Assembly: GCA_958449275.1 (NCBI GenBank)
Contig: CAUDHE010000096.1
Coordinates: 1-8,459 of the forward strand
Direction: 5' to 3'
DNA: 8,459 nucleotides
Source of the DNA: an uncultured Alistipes sp.
GTDB lineage: Bacteria; Bacteroidota; Bacteroidia; Bacteroidales; Rikenellaceae
A model generated the notes under the pieces. It had not been told where the DNA came from. It did no database searches and saw only the letters and a list, made by a program, of their open reading frames with translations. The translations under genes were made by a program, and so were the position numbers. The number at the start of each line of letters is the position of its first letter. Position 1 is the first letter of the stretch. This document shows, piece after piece, positions 1-7,508 of the stretch.

Positions 1-1
1 G

Positions 2-1591
2 GCGTCGCACAAAGGTCGTTTCGGTGTGGCGAAGCTCGATTCGGAGAGTCTCACCGTGAAGCTCGACCGCAAGGAGGGCGACGCGCTGGAGATCACGGAG
101 GACATAACCCCTCCCGTCGAGGGCGAGATTCCCGCCCGCGTGAGCGAGGATGCCGCGGCCTTTAATAAAATACGTCTTGCGCGCGAGGATTCCGTACGCA
201 TGGCTTATACCGCGACTTTCATTACGGAAGACGGATGTTCGGAATACGATCCCGAAGTGCGTCGTCTGCTCGTGGCCGCCAAAGGAAATCATCGCGACGT
301 AAGACGCTTCATCGACGGAGTACCCGAGGCCGAACGTGCCCGTGCCGTGGCTATGTTGCGGTCGCTGTCGCGGAAGGATTTGCGCGATACTCCGTTCGAG
401 GTGTTGAACGATGCGTTCGAGTCGGTACCTGCGGGAGAACTTACTTTCGAATATGTGAATTACGTGATGTGTCCCCGTGTGGCGGGCGAGTTCCTGCGCC
501 CCTATCGCAAGGCTGTCCGCGAAGTTTTGACACCCGAGGTGGGCGATGCGCCGTCGGCTGCGGATCTGATAAAGTGGACGCGCGACAACATCGCCGTAGC
601 CGACGATTACAATCCCCGTCGTTTGCAGGGTACTCCTGCCGGCGTGTTGCGCTGCCGTCGGGCCGACGGCGTGTCGCGCGGCATATTCTTCGTGGCGGCG
701 TGCCGTTCGTTCGGCCTGCCTGCGCGAATCGACGGCATGACGTGTAAGGTGCAGTATCTCTCGGACGGCGAGTGGATCGACGTATTGCTGGACGGTCCCG
801 TCGCCGAGCGCGAGCGCAAGGTGGGCTGCATGCGTATGACATACGACAAAACGGCCGATCCGTCGCTGCCCGATCCCGATTATTACCGTCATTTCACTTT
901 GTCGAAAATCGAGGACGGACGTTGTGTTTTGCAGGGTTTCGACGGCGGTGATGCCACCGAACTCGGAGCCGATGCTTCGGCGGGGCGTTTCAGTCGGGCG
1001 TTCACGCTGGACGAGGGGTATTATATGCTTACTTCTGGACGCCGCATGGCCAGCGGCAAGGTGCTGGCCCGCGCGGTGACGTTCCGCATCGTCGAGGGCG
1101 AGACCACCGATGTGGAGCTCGTCATGCGTCGTGCCGACGACGATGTGAGCGTGCTGGGATTCATGGATGCCGAAAAACGCTACATGCCCGACGGGGGTGC
1201 CGAGGAGGTGTCGTTGTTGTCTACCACCGGCCGCGGCTATTTCCTCGTGGCCGTAGCGGGTTCGGGCGACGAGCCTACCAACCATGCGTTGCGCGACTTG
1301 GCTTCGATGGCCGGTACGTTGAAAAAGTGGGGGCGTCCCGTGGTGGTGCTGAGTCCCTCGGCCGAGGATGCCGCCAAATTCGACCGCAAGATGTTGGGTG
1401 ACGTTGCCGCACATTACGGCGTAGATGTCGGCGGCAAGGTATGCGACATGATCTGCGAGGGTTGCAATTCGCAACGGCATACGTTGCCCGTGGTGGCCGT
1501 GTGCGACAGCTTCGGCCGCATAGTATGGTTCTCGCAGGGTTACAACACCTCGCTCGGCGAGCAGCTAAACAGCGTCATTCACAAGTTGTGA
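2..1591 (+). CDS. Transglutaminase-like protein with C-terminal thioredoxin-like domain, 5' partial
   Basis: The frame is open from the left edge, so the true start lies upstream. The GTG at 26 is not convincing, because the eight codons before it read on as protein in the same style. About 529 residues are visible. The N-terminal part resembles the small beta domain that precedes transglutaminase cores in Bacteroidales proteins. The centre (codons around 640-800) has the core pattern: a helix starting DGVSRGIFFVAACRSFGLPAR, interrupted here as DGVSRGIFF then AACRSFGLPAR, followed by strands KVQYLSDGEWIDV. The residue where the catalytic Cys normally sits (after G-V, bases 674-676) is Ser, and no His precedes the Tyr-rich strand, so transglutaminase or protease activity is doubtful. 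The last ~130 residues (YFLVAVAGSG to the end, including LPVVAV and SQGYNTSLGEQL) look like a thioredoxin/AhpC-type fold without a CxxC. The product is probably exported, but the signal region is outside the window. Family assignment is fairly secure; the function is unknown. Confidence 0.75.
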   Translation, partial: ASHKGRFGVAKLDSESLTVKLDRKEGDALEITEDITPPVEGEIPARVSEDAAAFNKIRLAREDSVRMAYTATFITEDGCSEYDPEVRRLLVAAKGNHRDVRRFIDGVPEAERARAVAMLRSLSRKDLRDTPFEVLNDAFESVPAGELTFEYVNYVMCPRVAGEFLRPYRKAVREVLTPEVGDAPSAADLIKWTRDNIAVADDYNPRRLQGTPAGVLRCRRADGVSRGIFFVAACRSFGLPARIDGMTCKVQYLSDGEWIDVLLDGPVAERERKVGCMRMTYDKTADPSLPDPDYYRHFTLSKIEDGRCVLQGFDGGDATELGADASAGRFSRAFTLDEGYYMLTSGRRMASGKVLARAVTFRIVEGETTDVELVMRRADDDVSVLGFMDAEKRYMPDGGAEEVSLLSTTGRGYFLVAVAGSGDEPTNHALRDLASMAGTLKKWGRPVVVLSPSAEDAAKFDRKMLGDVAAHYGVDVGGKVCDMICEGCNSQRHTLPVVAVCDSFGRIVWFSQGYNTSLGEQLNSVIHKL

Positions 1592-2299
1592 CACCACGCG
1601 GCGGTCGGTGCGGCGAATTATGGTTTCGTCCGCCTCGACCGCGAAGCTGACATAGGGATTACGATACGACATGCCGTCGGGCGCACTGCTTCGTGCCGTC
1701 GAGTGAAACTCCTCGGCGCGGGTAATGCGCTCGACGTTCGCTATGTTCGAAGGACGTATGCCTGCCCCGGGCATGACGATTATGCGTCCGTCGGCTTGTC
1801 GGACGAGTTCGGCTATAAGTTCGGCACCCGCCTCGGCCGAGGGCTTTTGCCCCGAAGTCAGCAGACGGTCGCAACCGAGCTCTATGATCTGTTCCAGAGC
1901 ATGTCGGGGAGTGCGGCATACGTCGAATGCACGGTGGAACGTTACCGACATGTCGCCCGCAGCCTCTTTCATGCGGCGGCATACTTCGAGGTCGATATCG
2001 CCGTCGGCGGTCAGCGCGCCTATAACCACGCCGTGCACGCCTGCCTCGCGGCAGAACGCTATGTCGCGGCACATCATATCCGCCTCCTCCGCAGTGTATA
2101 GGAAGTTGCCTTCGCGCGGGCGGATTATGACATTCACGTCGAGAGCGAGTCCGGCAATCGCCACCGACTCTATGAGCGCTCGGCTCGGGGTTACTCCACC
2201 GCAAGCTATTGCGGCGCACAGTTCTATTCTTATGGCGCCCCCCGCCTCGGCCTCACGGGCCTCGTAAAGTGACGAGCAGCATATTTCCATCTTTCGCAT
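1565..2299 (-). CDS. cutC: CutC family copper homeostasis protein
   Basis: Cytosolic TIM-barrel protein of the CutC family, historically linked to copper tolerance; its biochemical role is poorly settled. It is unrelated to choline TMA-lyase CutC. From the chosen ATG (2299-2297) it is 244 residues, close to the family's usual ~245. Family motifs appear in order: MEICCSSL near the N terminus, RIELCAAIACGGVTPS, VIIRPREGNFLYT, GVVIGALTADGDID, VTFHRAFDVCRTP, DRLLTSGQKPSA, IVMPGAGIRPSNI and EFHSTAR. The frame stays open 43 codons further to a TTG at 2428, but that stretch is not CutC-like and the TTG lies inside the candidate promoter. A start at the ATG at 2290 (241 residues) is also possible. 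There is no clear Shine-Dalgarno sequence; the upstream region is A-rich. The Cys-rich start (CC) and other Cys residues fit metal binding but do not prove it. The 3' end overlaps the convergent neighbour by 27 bp. Confidence 0.93.
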   Translation of the reverse strand: MRKMEICCSSLYEAREAEAGGAIRIELCAAIACGGVTPSRALIESVAIAGLALDVNVIIRPREGNFLYTAEEADMMCRDIAFCREAGVHGVVIGALTADGDIDLEVCRRMKEAAGDMSVTFHRAFDVCRTPRHALEQIIELGCDRLLTSGQKPSAEAGAELIAELVRQADGRIIVMPGAGIRPSNIANVERITRAEEFHSTARSSAPDGMSYRNPYVSFAVEADETIIRRTDRRVVSQLVNDAV

Positions 2300-2340
2300 A
2301 GCGGCAAATGTTTTTTTTGTACTGAAAATACCGCCGATAT

Positions 2341-2368
2341 TTCGCCGTCGCAATGCGCCGACGGCGAA
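2341..2368. repeat. Perfect 10-bp inverted repeat in cutC/eno divergent spacer
   Basis: TTCGCCGTCG (2341-2350) and CGACGGCGAA (2359-2368) are exact reverse complements separated by the 8-nt loop CAATGCGC. No T-run follows on either strand, so it is unlikely to be a terminator. In the cutC transcript it would form a stable hairpin roughly 40-70 nt upstream of the start codon. As DNA it could be a dyad operator between divergent genes. The structure is seen directly; any function is inference. Confidence 0.6.
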
Positions 2369-2425
2369 CTGCAATGCCCTTTTCTGTCGAAACGGGCTAT
2401 CTGCGGAATAAAATGTTTTGCGTTG

Positions 2426-2457
2426 CAAAATTAATAAATAATCCGATGACGATAGAA
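2426..2457 (-). promoter_or_regulatory. Candidate Bacteroidota-type promoter for cutC
   Basis: Read on the minus strand, bases 2433-2426 spell TAATTTTG, an exact match to the Bacteroidota -7 consensus TAnnTTTG. At the expected distance upstream (20 nt) lies only TTCT (2457-2454), a poor -33 element. Transcription would begin near 2419 and give a leader of about 120 nt before the cutC ATG. The placement supports the internal cutC start, because the upstream in-frame TTG lies within the -7 box. Confidence 0.35.
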
Positions 2458-2493
2458 CGATATTTGCAATCGTCCCCGTAATTTACGAACCTT

Positions 2494-2518
2494 GCGGCGC
2501 CCGTATTCGGTGCGCCGC
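2494..2518 (+). promoter_or_regulatory. GC-rich hairpin in eno 5' leader
   Basis: GCGGCGC (2494-2500) pairs with GCGCCGC (2512-2518). After a bulged T at 2511 the stem continues CCG (2501-2503) with CGG (2508-2510), closing a TATT tetraloop. The hairpin ends 18 nt before the eno ATG, next to the ribosome landing area, and has no T-run. It could affect mRNA stability or translation of eno; that is inference. Confidence 0.4.
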
Positions 2519-2536
2519 GCAAAAGAGCGGAATAGT

Positions 2537-3826
<1,290 letters not shown>

Positions 3827-3865
3827 TAATTGCGTTTGTTCTGCCGATATCAACGGTCATGGATC

Positions 3866-3899
3866 ACCCCGTCGCGGAGGCTTCCGAGGCGGGGTTTTT
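3866..3899 (+). terminator. Rho-independent terminator of eno
   Basis: ACCCCGTCGCGGA (3866-3878) pairs with TCCGAGGCGGGGT (3883-3895) around the tetraloop GGCT, with one G.A mismatch (3874/3887) and one G.U pair. The stem runs directly into TTTTT (3895-3899). It lies 40 nt after the eno stop codon and works only in the + direction, since no T-run exists on the other side. Confidence 0.92.
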
Positions 3900-4020
3900 C
3901 ATGTCTGTGCGACGGTTGCCGTACGGTTAGTCCTTGTAAATTAATATGATATGTAATGAGTTGATTTTTAGTGGATAATGTAAATGTGTAATAATTGTTG
4001 ATAACTTTTCCCCCGGGCGG
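3900..4020. other. AT-rich spacer between eno terminator and nrdDG promoter
   Basis: About 120 nt, clearly richer in A and T than the surrounding genes, with several TAAT/GATAA-like words. No open frame of credible composition, repeat or tRNA is visible. It may hold upstream activator sites for the nrdDG promoter, but no motif can be named. Confidence 0.5.
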
Positions 4021-4051
4021 TTTGCGCTGTTGCTCCTAATCTTTACTTTTG
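4021..4051 (+). promoter_or_regulatory. Bacteroidota-type promoter for the nrdDG leader
   Basis: TTTG (4021-4024), a 19-nt spacer, then TACTTTTG (4044-4051) match both boxes of the Bacteroidota sigma-ABfr consensus (TTTG, 19-21 nt, TAnnTTTG). Transcription would start near 4056-4060, just upstream of the cobalamin aptamer, giving a leader of roughly 310 nt before nrdD. Confidence 0.75.
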
Positions 4052-4088
4052 TTCCGCGATGGGTTCTCCGCAACGGCCGTCGGGCCGT

Positions 4089-4234
4089 GCAGGAGATTAA
4101 AAGGGAACGCCTGTGCGATTCAGGGACTATCCCCGTAGCTGTAAGTTCCCGAAAACGCCGCACCATCTTTATGGTCACTGTCTTTCGGACGGGAAGACCG
4201 TGCGGTCGGAGCGAGTCAGAAGACCTGCCTGTCG
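4089..4234 (+). promoter_or_regulatory. Cobalamin (B12) riboswitch aptamer
   Basis: The conserved core of the cobalamin riboswitch is present in order: AAAAGGGAACGC (4099-4110), a short stem CCTG/CAGG (4110-4113, 4121-4124), GGGACTATCCCCGTAGCTGTAAG (from 4122, with the B12-box variant GTAGCTGTAA in place of GCAACTGTAA), and GAGTCAGAAGACCTGCC (4213-4229). The closing stem pairs GCAGG (4089-4093) with CCTGC (4224-4228). Peripheral hairpins ACCAT/ATGGT (4162-4175) and GTCTT/AAGAC (4180-4198) fill the variable part. A further hairpin ACGGCC/GGCCGT (4073-4088) abuts its 5' side. Bound adenosylcobalamin or a related corrinoid normally lowers expression of the downstream gene. Here that is nrdDG, the only gene downstream on this strand within reach of the leader. 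The 3' boundary is approximate. Confidence 0.94.
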
Positions 4235-4281
4235 GATAAATAGGAGTCGTAACGTTTTCGGGAGAAGGATGTACGACAGGC
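4227..4281 (+). promoter_or_regulatory. Candidate expression platform of the B12 riboswitch
   Basis: GCCTGTCG (4227-4234), at the 3' edge of the aptamer, is perfectly complementary to CGACAGGC (4274-4281). A competing pairing joins GTCGTA (4246-4251) to TACGAC (4272-4277). The two share bases 4274-4277 and exclude each other, as expected for a switching element. The first pairing also takes bases 4227-4228 from the aptamer closing stem. It is followed by CCGAAATTTTAA, a weak T-tract, so transcriptional control is possible but not clear. The nrdD start is 90 nt further on, which argues against simple masking of its ribosome site. Confidence 0.45.
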
Positions 4282-4370
4282 CGAAATTTTAATCACGAGC
4301 GGTTTTTGCATGCGGAGCGCACGTCGGTGTTTCGTCGGCAACGGAAGCGAATAATTAAAGACTAAGTAAG

Positions 4371-6578
4371 ATGATACAGACAGTAGTTAAACGAGACGGA
4401 CGCGTGGTCGGGTTCAACCGCGAGAAGATCGCGGCCGCGATCCGAAAGGCCATGCTTACTACCGAGCGGGGCGAGGACGAGGCTTTGGTGTACAAAATCA
4501 CCGACCGCATAGAGTGCCGCGGGGCCGAGAAGATCTCGGTGGAGCAGATTCAGGACATGGTGGAGATGGAGTTGATGAACTCGCCGCGCAAGGAGGTCGC
4601 CAAACGTTACATAGCCTACCGCGACAAACGCAGCATAGCCCGCAAGGCCAAGACCCGCGACATATTTTTGGAGATAATCGAGGCCAAAAGCAACGACATC
4701 ACGCGCGAGAACGCCAACATGAACGCCGATACTCCCGCGGGTATGATGATGAAGTTCGCCAGCGAGACCACCAAACCTTTCGTCGACGATTACCTGCTCA
4801 CGGAGCAGACCCGTACTGCGTTGCGTAACAACTATATCCATATCCACGACAAGGATTATTATCCCACCAAGTCGCTCACTTGCATACAGCATCCGCTGGA
4901 CAAGATTCTGGAGCACGGTTTTCAGGCGGGGCACGGCGAGTCGCGTCCTACCAAGCGCATCGAGACGGCCAGCATCATAGGCTGCATATCGATGGAGACC
5001 GTACAGAACGAGATGCACGGCGGGCAAGCCATTCCCGCATTCGATTTCTATCTGGCTCCCTACGTGCGCCGTTCGTTCATCGAGGAGATCAAGACTCTGG
5101 AACGTTTCGGCGGCGAGGATTATTCGCATCTCTACGATGCGCGGTTCCCCGACTACGTCGAGCGCGATCTGGATGGTCTGAAAGGCGAGGAGCGTGTGTT
5201 GCAGCATGCCATAAACCGTACCGTGGGGCGCGTGCATCAATCTATGGAGGCGTTCATCCACAACATGAACACCATTCATTCGCGCGGCGGAAATCAGGTG
5301 GTGTTCTCGTCGATCAATTACGGTACCGACACCTCGGCCGAGGGGCGCTGCATCATCCGCGAGTTGCTGATATCGACCTACGAAGGCGTGGGCAACGGTT
5401 CGACGGCCATATTCCCCATTCAGATTTGGAAGAAGAAGCGCGGCGTGAGCTATCTGCCCGACGATCCCAACTACGATCTCTACAAGTTGGCCTGCAAGGT
5501 TACGGCACGACGGTTCTTCCCCAACTTCGTAAATCTCGACGCTCCGTTCAACCGTCACGAGAAGTGGCGCGTCGACGACCCCGAGCGTTACCTTTACGAG
5601 GTGGCTACCATGGGATGCCGTACGCGTGTTTTCGAGAACCGTTTCGGCGAAAAGACCTCGGTCGGACGAGGCAACTTGTCGTTCACTACGGTCAACATCG
5701 TGCGACTGGCCATCGAGTGCATGGATATTGCCGACAAGGGGGAGCGCATCGCCAAGTTCTTCGAAAAGCTGGACGATGTGCTGGAGACGACGGCGCGTCA
5801 GTTGTGCAACCGTTACGATTTCCAAAAGACCGCGTTGGCCAAGCAGTTCCCTCTGCTGATGTCGTCGTTATGGGTAGGCAGCGAGAAACTCGGTCCTAAC
5901 GATACTATCGAGAGCGTCATAAATCAAGGTACTCTGGGTATCGGTTTCATCGGTTTGGCCGAGTGTCTGATCGCACTCGTGGGCAAGCATCACGGCGAGA
6001 GCGCCGAGGCGCAGGAGCTGGGGCTCGAAATAGTGGGCCGCATGCGCGAACGCGCGAACGAATTTTCGGAGCGTTACGGACATAATTTCAGTGTGCTGGC
6101 TACTCCCGCCGAGGGGTTGTCGGGCAAGTTCACGGGGCGCGACCGCAAGGATTTCGGCGAGTTGAAAGGCATTACCGACAAAGCCTATTACACCAATTCG
6201 AACCATGTGCCCGTCTATTATCACTGTTCACCCAAACATAAGGCCGAGGTGGAGGCTCCCTATCATGCGCTTACGGGCGGCGGCCATATATTCTATGTGG
6301 AGATCGACGGCGATGCCACGCACAATCCGCAGGCCATAATGGACATAGTCGATCTGATGGACAAGTACGATATAGGTTACAGTTCGGTCAATCACAATCG
6401 CAACCGTTGCATGGACTGCGGTTACGAGGATGCCGACGAGAATCTGACGGCGTGTCCGAAATGCGGCGGCGGCAACATCGACAAATTGCAACGCATAACG
6501 GGCTATTTGGTGGGTACTACCGACCGCTGGAACAATGCCAAGCTCGCCGAGTTGCACGATCGCGTGATTCATAAATAG
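4371..6578 (+). CDS. nrdD: Anaerobic (class III) ribonucleoside-triphosphate reductase
   Basis: Glycyl-radical enzyme reducing ribonucleoside triphosphates to deoxyribonucleotides under strict anoxia, activated by NrdG. The product is 735 residues, normal for the family. An ATP-cone (residues ~3-95, beginning VVKRDGRVVGFNREKI) should give dATP/ATP activity control. The catalytic barrel contains GCISMETVQNEMHGG (C205) and MGCRTRVFEN (C416, the likely thiyl-radical cysteine), followed by GRGNLSFTTVNIVRLA. The C-terminal zinc site has C680/C683 and C695/C698 (CX2C-X11-CX2C). The glycyl-radical motif RITGYL places the radical on G711, 25 residues from the end. Nothing essential seems missing. The ATG at 4371 follows an A-rich stretch (AAAGACTAAGTAAG) with no good Shine-Dalgarno, usual for the phylum. 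It is the first gene of the nrdDG operon, behind the cobalamin riboswitch. Confidence 0.97.
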   Translation: MIQTVVKRDGRVVGFNREKIAAAIRKAMLTTERGEDEALVYKITDRIECRGAEKISVEQIQDMVEMELMNSPRKEVAKRYIAYRDKRSIARKAKTRDIFLEIIEAKSNDITRENANMNADTPAGMMMKFASETTKPFVDDYLLTEQTRTALRNNYIHIHDKDYYPTKSLTCIQHPLDKILEHGFQAGHGESRPTKRIETASIIGCISMETVQNEMHGGQAIPAFDFYLAPYVRRSFIEEIKTLERFGGEDYSHLYDARFPDYVERDLDGLKGEERVLQHAINRTVGRVHQSMEAFIHNMNTIHSRGGNQVVFSSINYGTDTSAEGRCIIRELLISTYEGVGNGSTAIFPIQIWKKKRGVSYLPDDPNYDLYKLACKVTARRFFPNFVNLDAPFNRHEKWRVDDPERYLYEVATMGCRTRVFENRFGEKTSVGRGNLSFTTVNIVRLAIECMDIADKGERIAKFFEKLDDVLETTARQLCNRYDFQKTALAKQFPLLMSSLWVGSEKLGPNDTIESVINQGTLGIGFIGLAECLIALVGKHHGESAEAQELGLEIVGRMRERANEFSERYGHNFSVLATPAEGLSGKFTGRDRKDFGELKGITDKAYYTNSNHVPVYYHCSPKHKAEVEAPYHALTGGGHIFYVEIDGDATHNPQAIMDIVDLMDKYDIGYSSVNHNRNRCMDCGYEDADENLTACPKCGGGNIDKLQRITGYLVGTTDRWNNAKLAELHDRVIHK

Positions 6579-6584
6579 GCGATT

Positions 6585-7079
6585 ATGTTGAGGGTGCTGC
6601 GTATCGTCGAGGGGACGTCGGTCGACGGAGTGGGGTTGCGGACCTCTATTTACGGCGCAGGCTGCGCCAATCGTTGCGAGGGATGCCATAATCCGCAGTC
6701 GTGGGACCCCGAGGGCGGCGAGCCGATGAGCGTCGAATCGCTGCTGGATCGGATCGTCGCGGCGGATCTCAACGTGACCTTTTCGGGCGGCGATCCCATG
6801 TTTCAGGCCGAGGGTTTCGCGGCGTTGGCTCGGGCAGTGCACGAGCGCACCGACAAAACGATATGGTGTTATACGGGGCTTACGTTCGAGGAGATCGTCG
6901 GTCGCGGAGGAGCTTGCGAGGATTTGTTGCGCGAAGTCGACGTTTTGGTCGACGGGCGGTTCATGTTGTCGGAGCGCGACACCTCTCTGTTGTTTCGCGG
7001 CAGCGGTAACCAGCGTGTGATCGACGTCGCGGCGTCGTTGGCCCGAGGCCGCGCGGTGGAACTCGATCTGTCGTTCTAA
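6585..7079 (+). CDS. nrdG: Anaerobic ribonucleotide reductase activating protein (radical SAM)
   Basis: Radical-SAM activase that uses a [4Fe-4S] cluster, S-adenosylmethionine and an electron donor to install the glycyl radical on NrdD. The product is 164 residues (E. coli NrdG is about 154). The cluster motif is CANRCEGC with C27, C31 and C34, followed by HNPQSW, typical of NrdG. FSGGDPMFQ is the SAM-binding GGE-like segment, and WCYTGLTFEE and VDVLVDGRF are further family motifs. The N terminus LRIVEGTSVDGVGLRTSIYGAGC supports the ATG at 6585. Only 6 nt separate it from the nrdD stop, so the two are co-transcribed and probably translationally linked; there is no Shine-Dalgarno in the gap. 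Both should follow the cobalamin switch. Confidence 0.97.
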   Translation: MLRVLRIVEGTSVDGVGLRTSIYGAGCANRCEGCHNPQSWDPEGGEPMSVESLLDRIVAADLNVTFSGGDPMFQAEGFAALARAVHERTDKTIWCYTGLTFEEIVGRGGACEDLLREVDVLVDGRFMLSERDTSLLFRGSGNQRVIDVAASLARGRAVELDLSF

Positions 7080-7199
7080 ACGATTGTTACATAGACGATG
7101 CCGTGCCGTTCATGGCGGTTTCGCATACGACGGAGAGGGTTCCCGAAACGAGGCCGCGTGATTTTTTTACGTCGAGAATTGCAAAAACAGTCGAAATTT

Positions 7200-7231
7200 T
7201 TTGGATGATTCGAATTTGTTTTATACTTTTG
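7200..7231 (+). promoter_or_regulatory. Bacteroidota-type promoter for tRNA-Thr
   Basis: TTTG (7200-7203), 20 nt, then TACTTTTG (7224-7231) give full matches to both promoter boxes. The predicted start lies near 7238, about 14 nt before the tRNA. The -7 octamer is identical to that of the nrdDG promoter. Confidence 0.8.
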
Positions 7232-7251
7232 CACTGCTTTTAAGGATGAAT

Positions 7252-7323
<72 letters not shown>

Positions 7324-7363
7324 CTGATAACGAAAAGCGTCGCAGACGCAGTAAGGTAATTAG

Positions 7364-7400
7364 AACGACCGCTCGATCTATTCGCAGCGGTCGTTTTGTT
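7364..7400 (+). terminator. Rho-independent terminator of tRNA-Thr
   Basis: AACGACCGCT (7364-7373) and AGCGGTCGTT (7386-7395) form a perfect 10-bp stem with a 12-nt loop, followed by TTGTT after the last paired T (T-tract TTTTGTT, 7394-7400). A small hairpin GCGTC/GACGC (7337-7349) lies between the tRNA and the terminator and may mark the processed trailer. Confidence 0.88.
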
Positions 7401-7450
7401 TATTGCGTACGGCTTTTCCGAAGGTTATTTCCCGATGCGTGTCGGCCGAC

Positions 7451-7486
7451 AAACGCAAATCGGCCCGCTTATACAGGCGGGCCGAT
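7451..7486 (-). terminator. Terminator of gdhA
   Basis: ATCGGCCCGC (7459-7468) and GCGGGCCGAT (7477-7486) form a perfect 10-bp GC-rich stem with an 8-nt loop, 22 nt after the gdhA stop on the minus strand. The following minus-strand bases read TTGCGTTT, a modest T-tract, so termination may be less tight than at eno. Confidence 0.75.
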
Positions 7487-7508
7487 CGGCGTTATCGGAT
7501 GTTCTATA

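Noticed and set aside
2300..2428. 43-codon N-terminal extension of cutC from a TTG at 2428
   Set aside because: CutC proteins begin near MEICC, the extension has no family similarity, and its TTG sits inside the candidate -7 box.
2459..2466. GATATTTG as a -7 box for eno
   Set aside because: One mismatch to TAnnTTTG and no TTTG at 19-21 nt upstream; not enough to call the eno promoter.
3927..4239. Short open frames on both strands across the nrdDG leader (minus 3927-4178, plus 4030-4239)
   Set aside because: Both lie across the promoter and cobalamin aptamer, so their sequence is explained by conserved RNA structure rather than coding.
4303..4307. T5 run after the riboswitch as an intrinsic terminator
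   Set aside because: No GC-rich hairpin directly precedes it.
4362..5825. 487-codon open frame antisense to nrdD
   Set aside because: It is a shadow of the GC-rich codon pattern of nrdD; nrdD carries all expected family motifs, and the antisense product has no recognisable domain.
4880..5899. 339-codon open frame on the same strand as nrdD, other frame
   Set aside because: Arg/Ser-rich low-quality composition inside a complete nrdD gene; a frame shadow.
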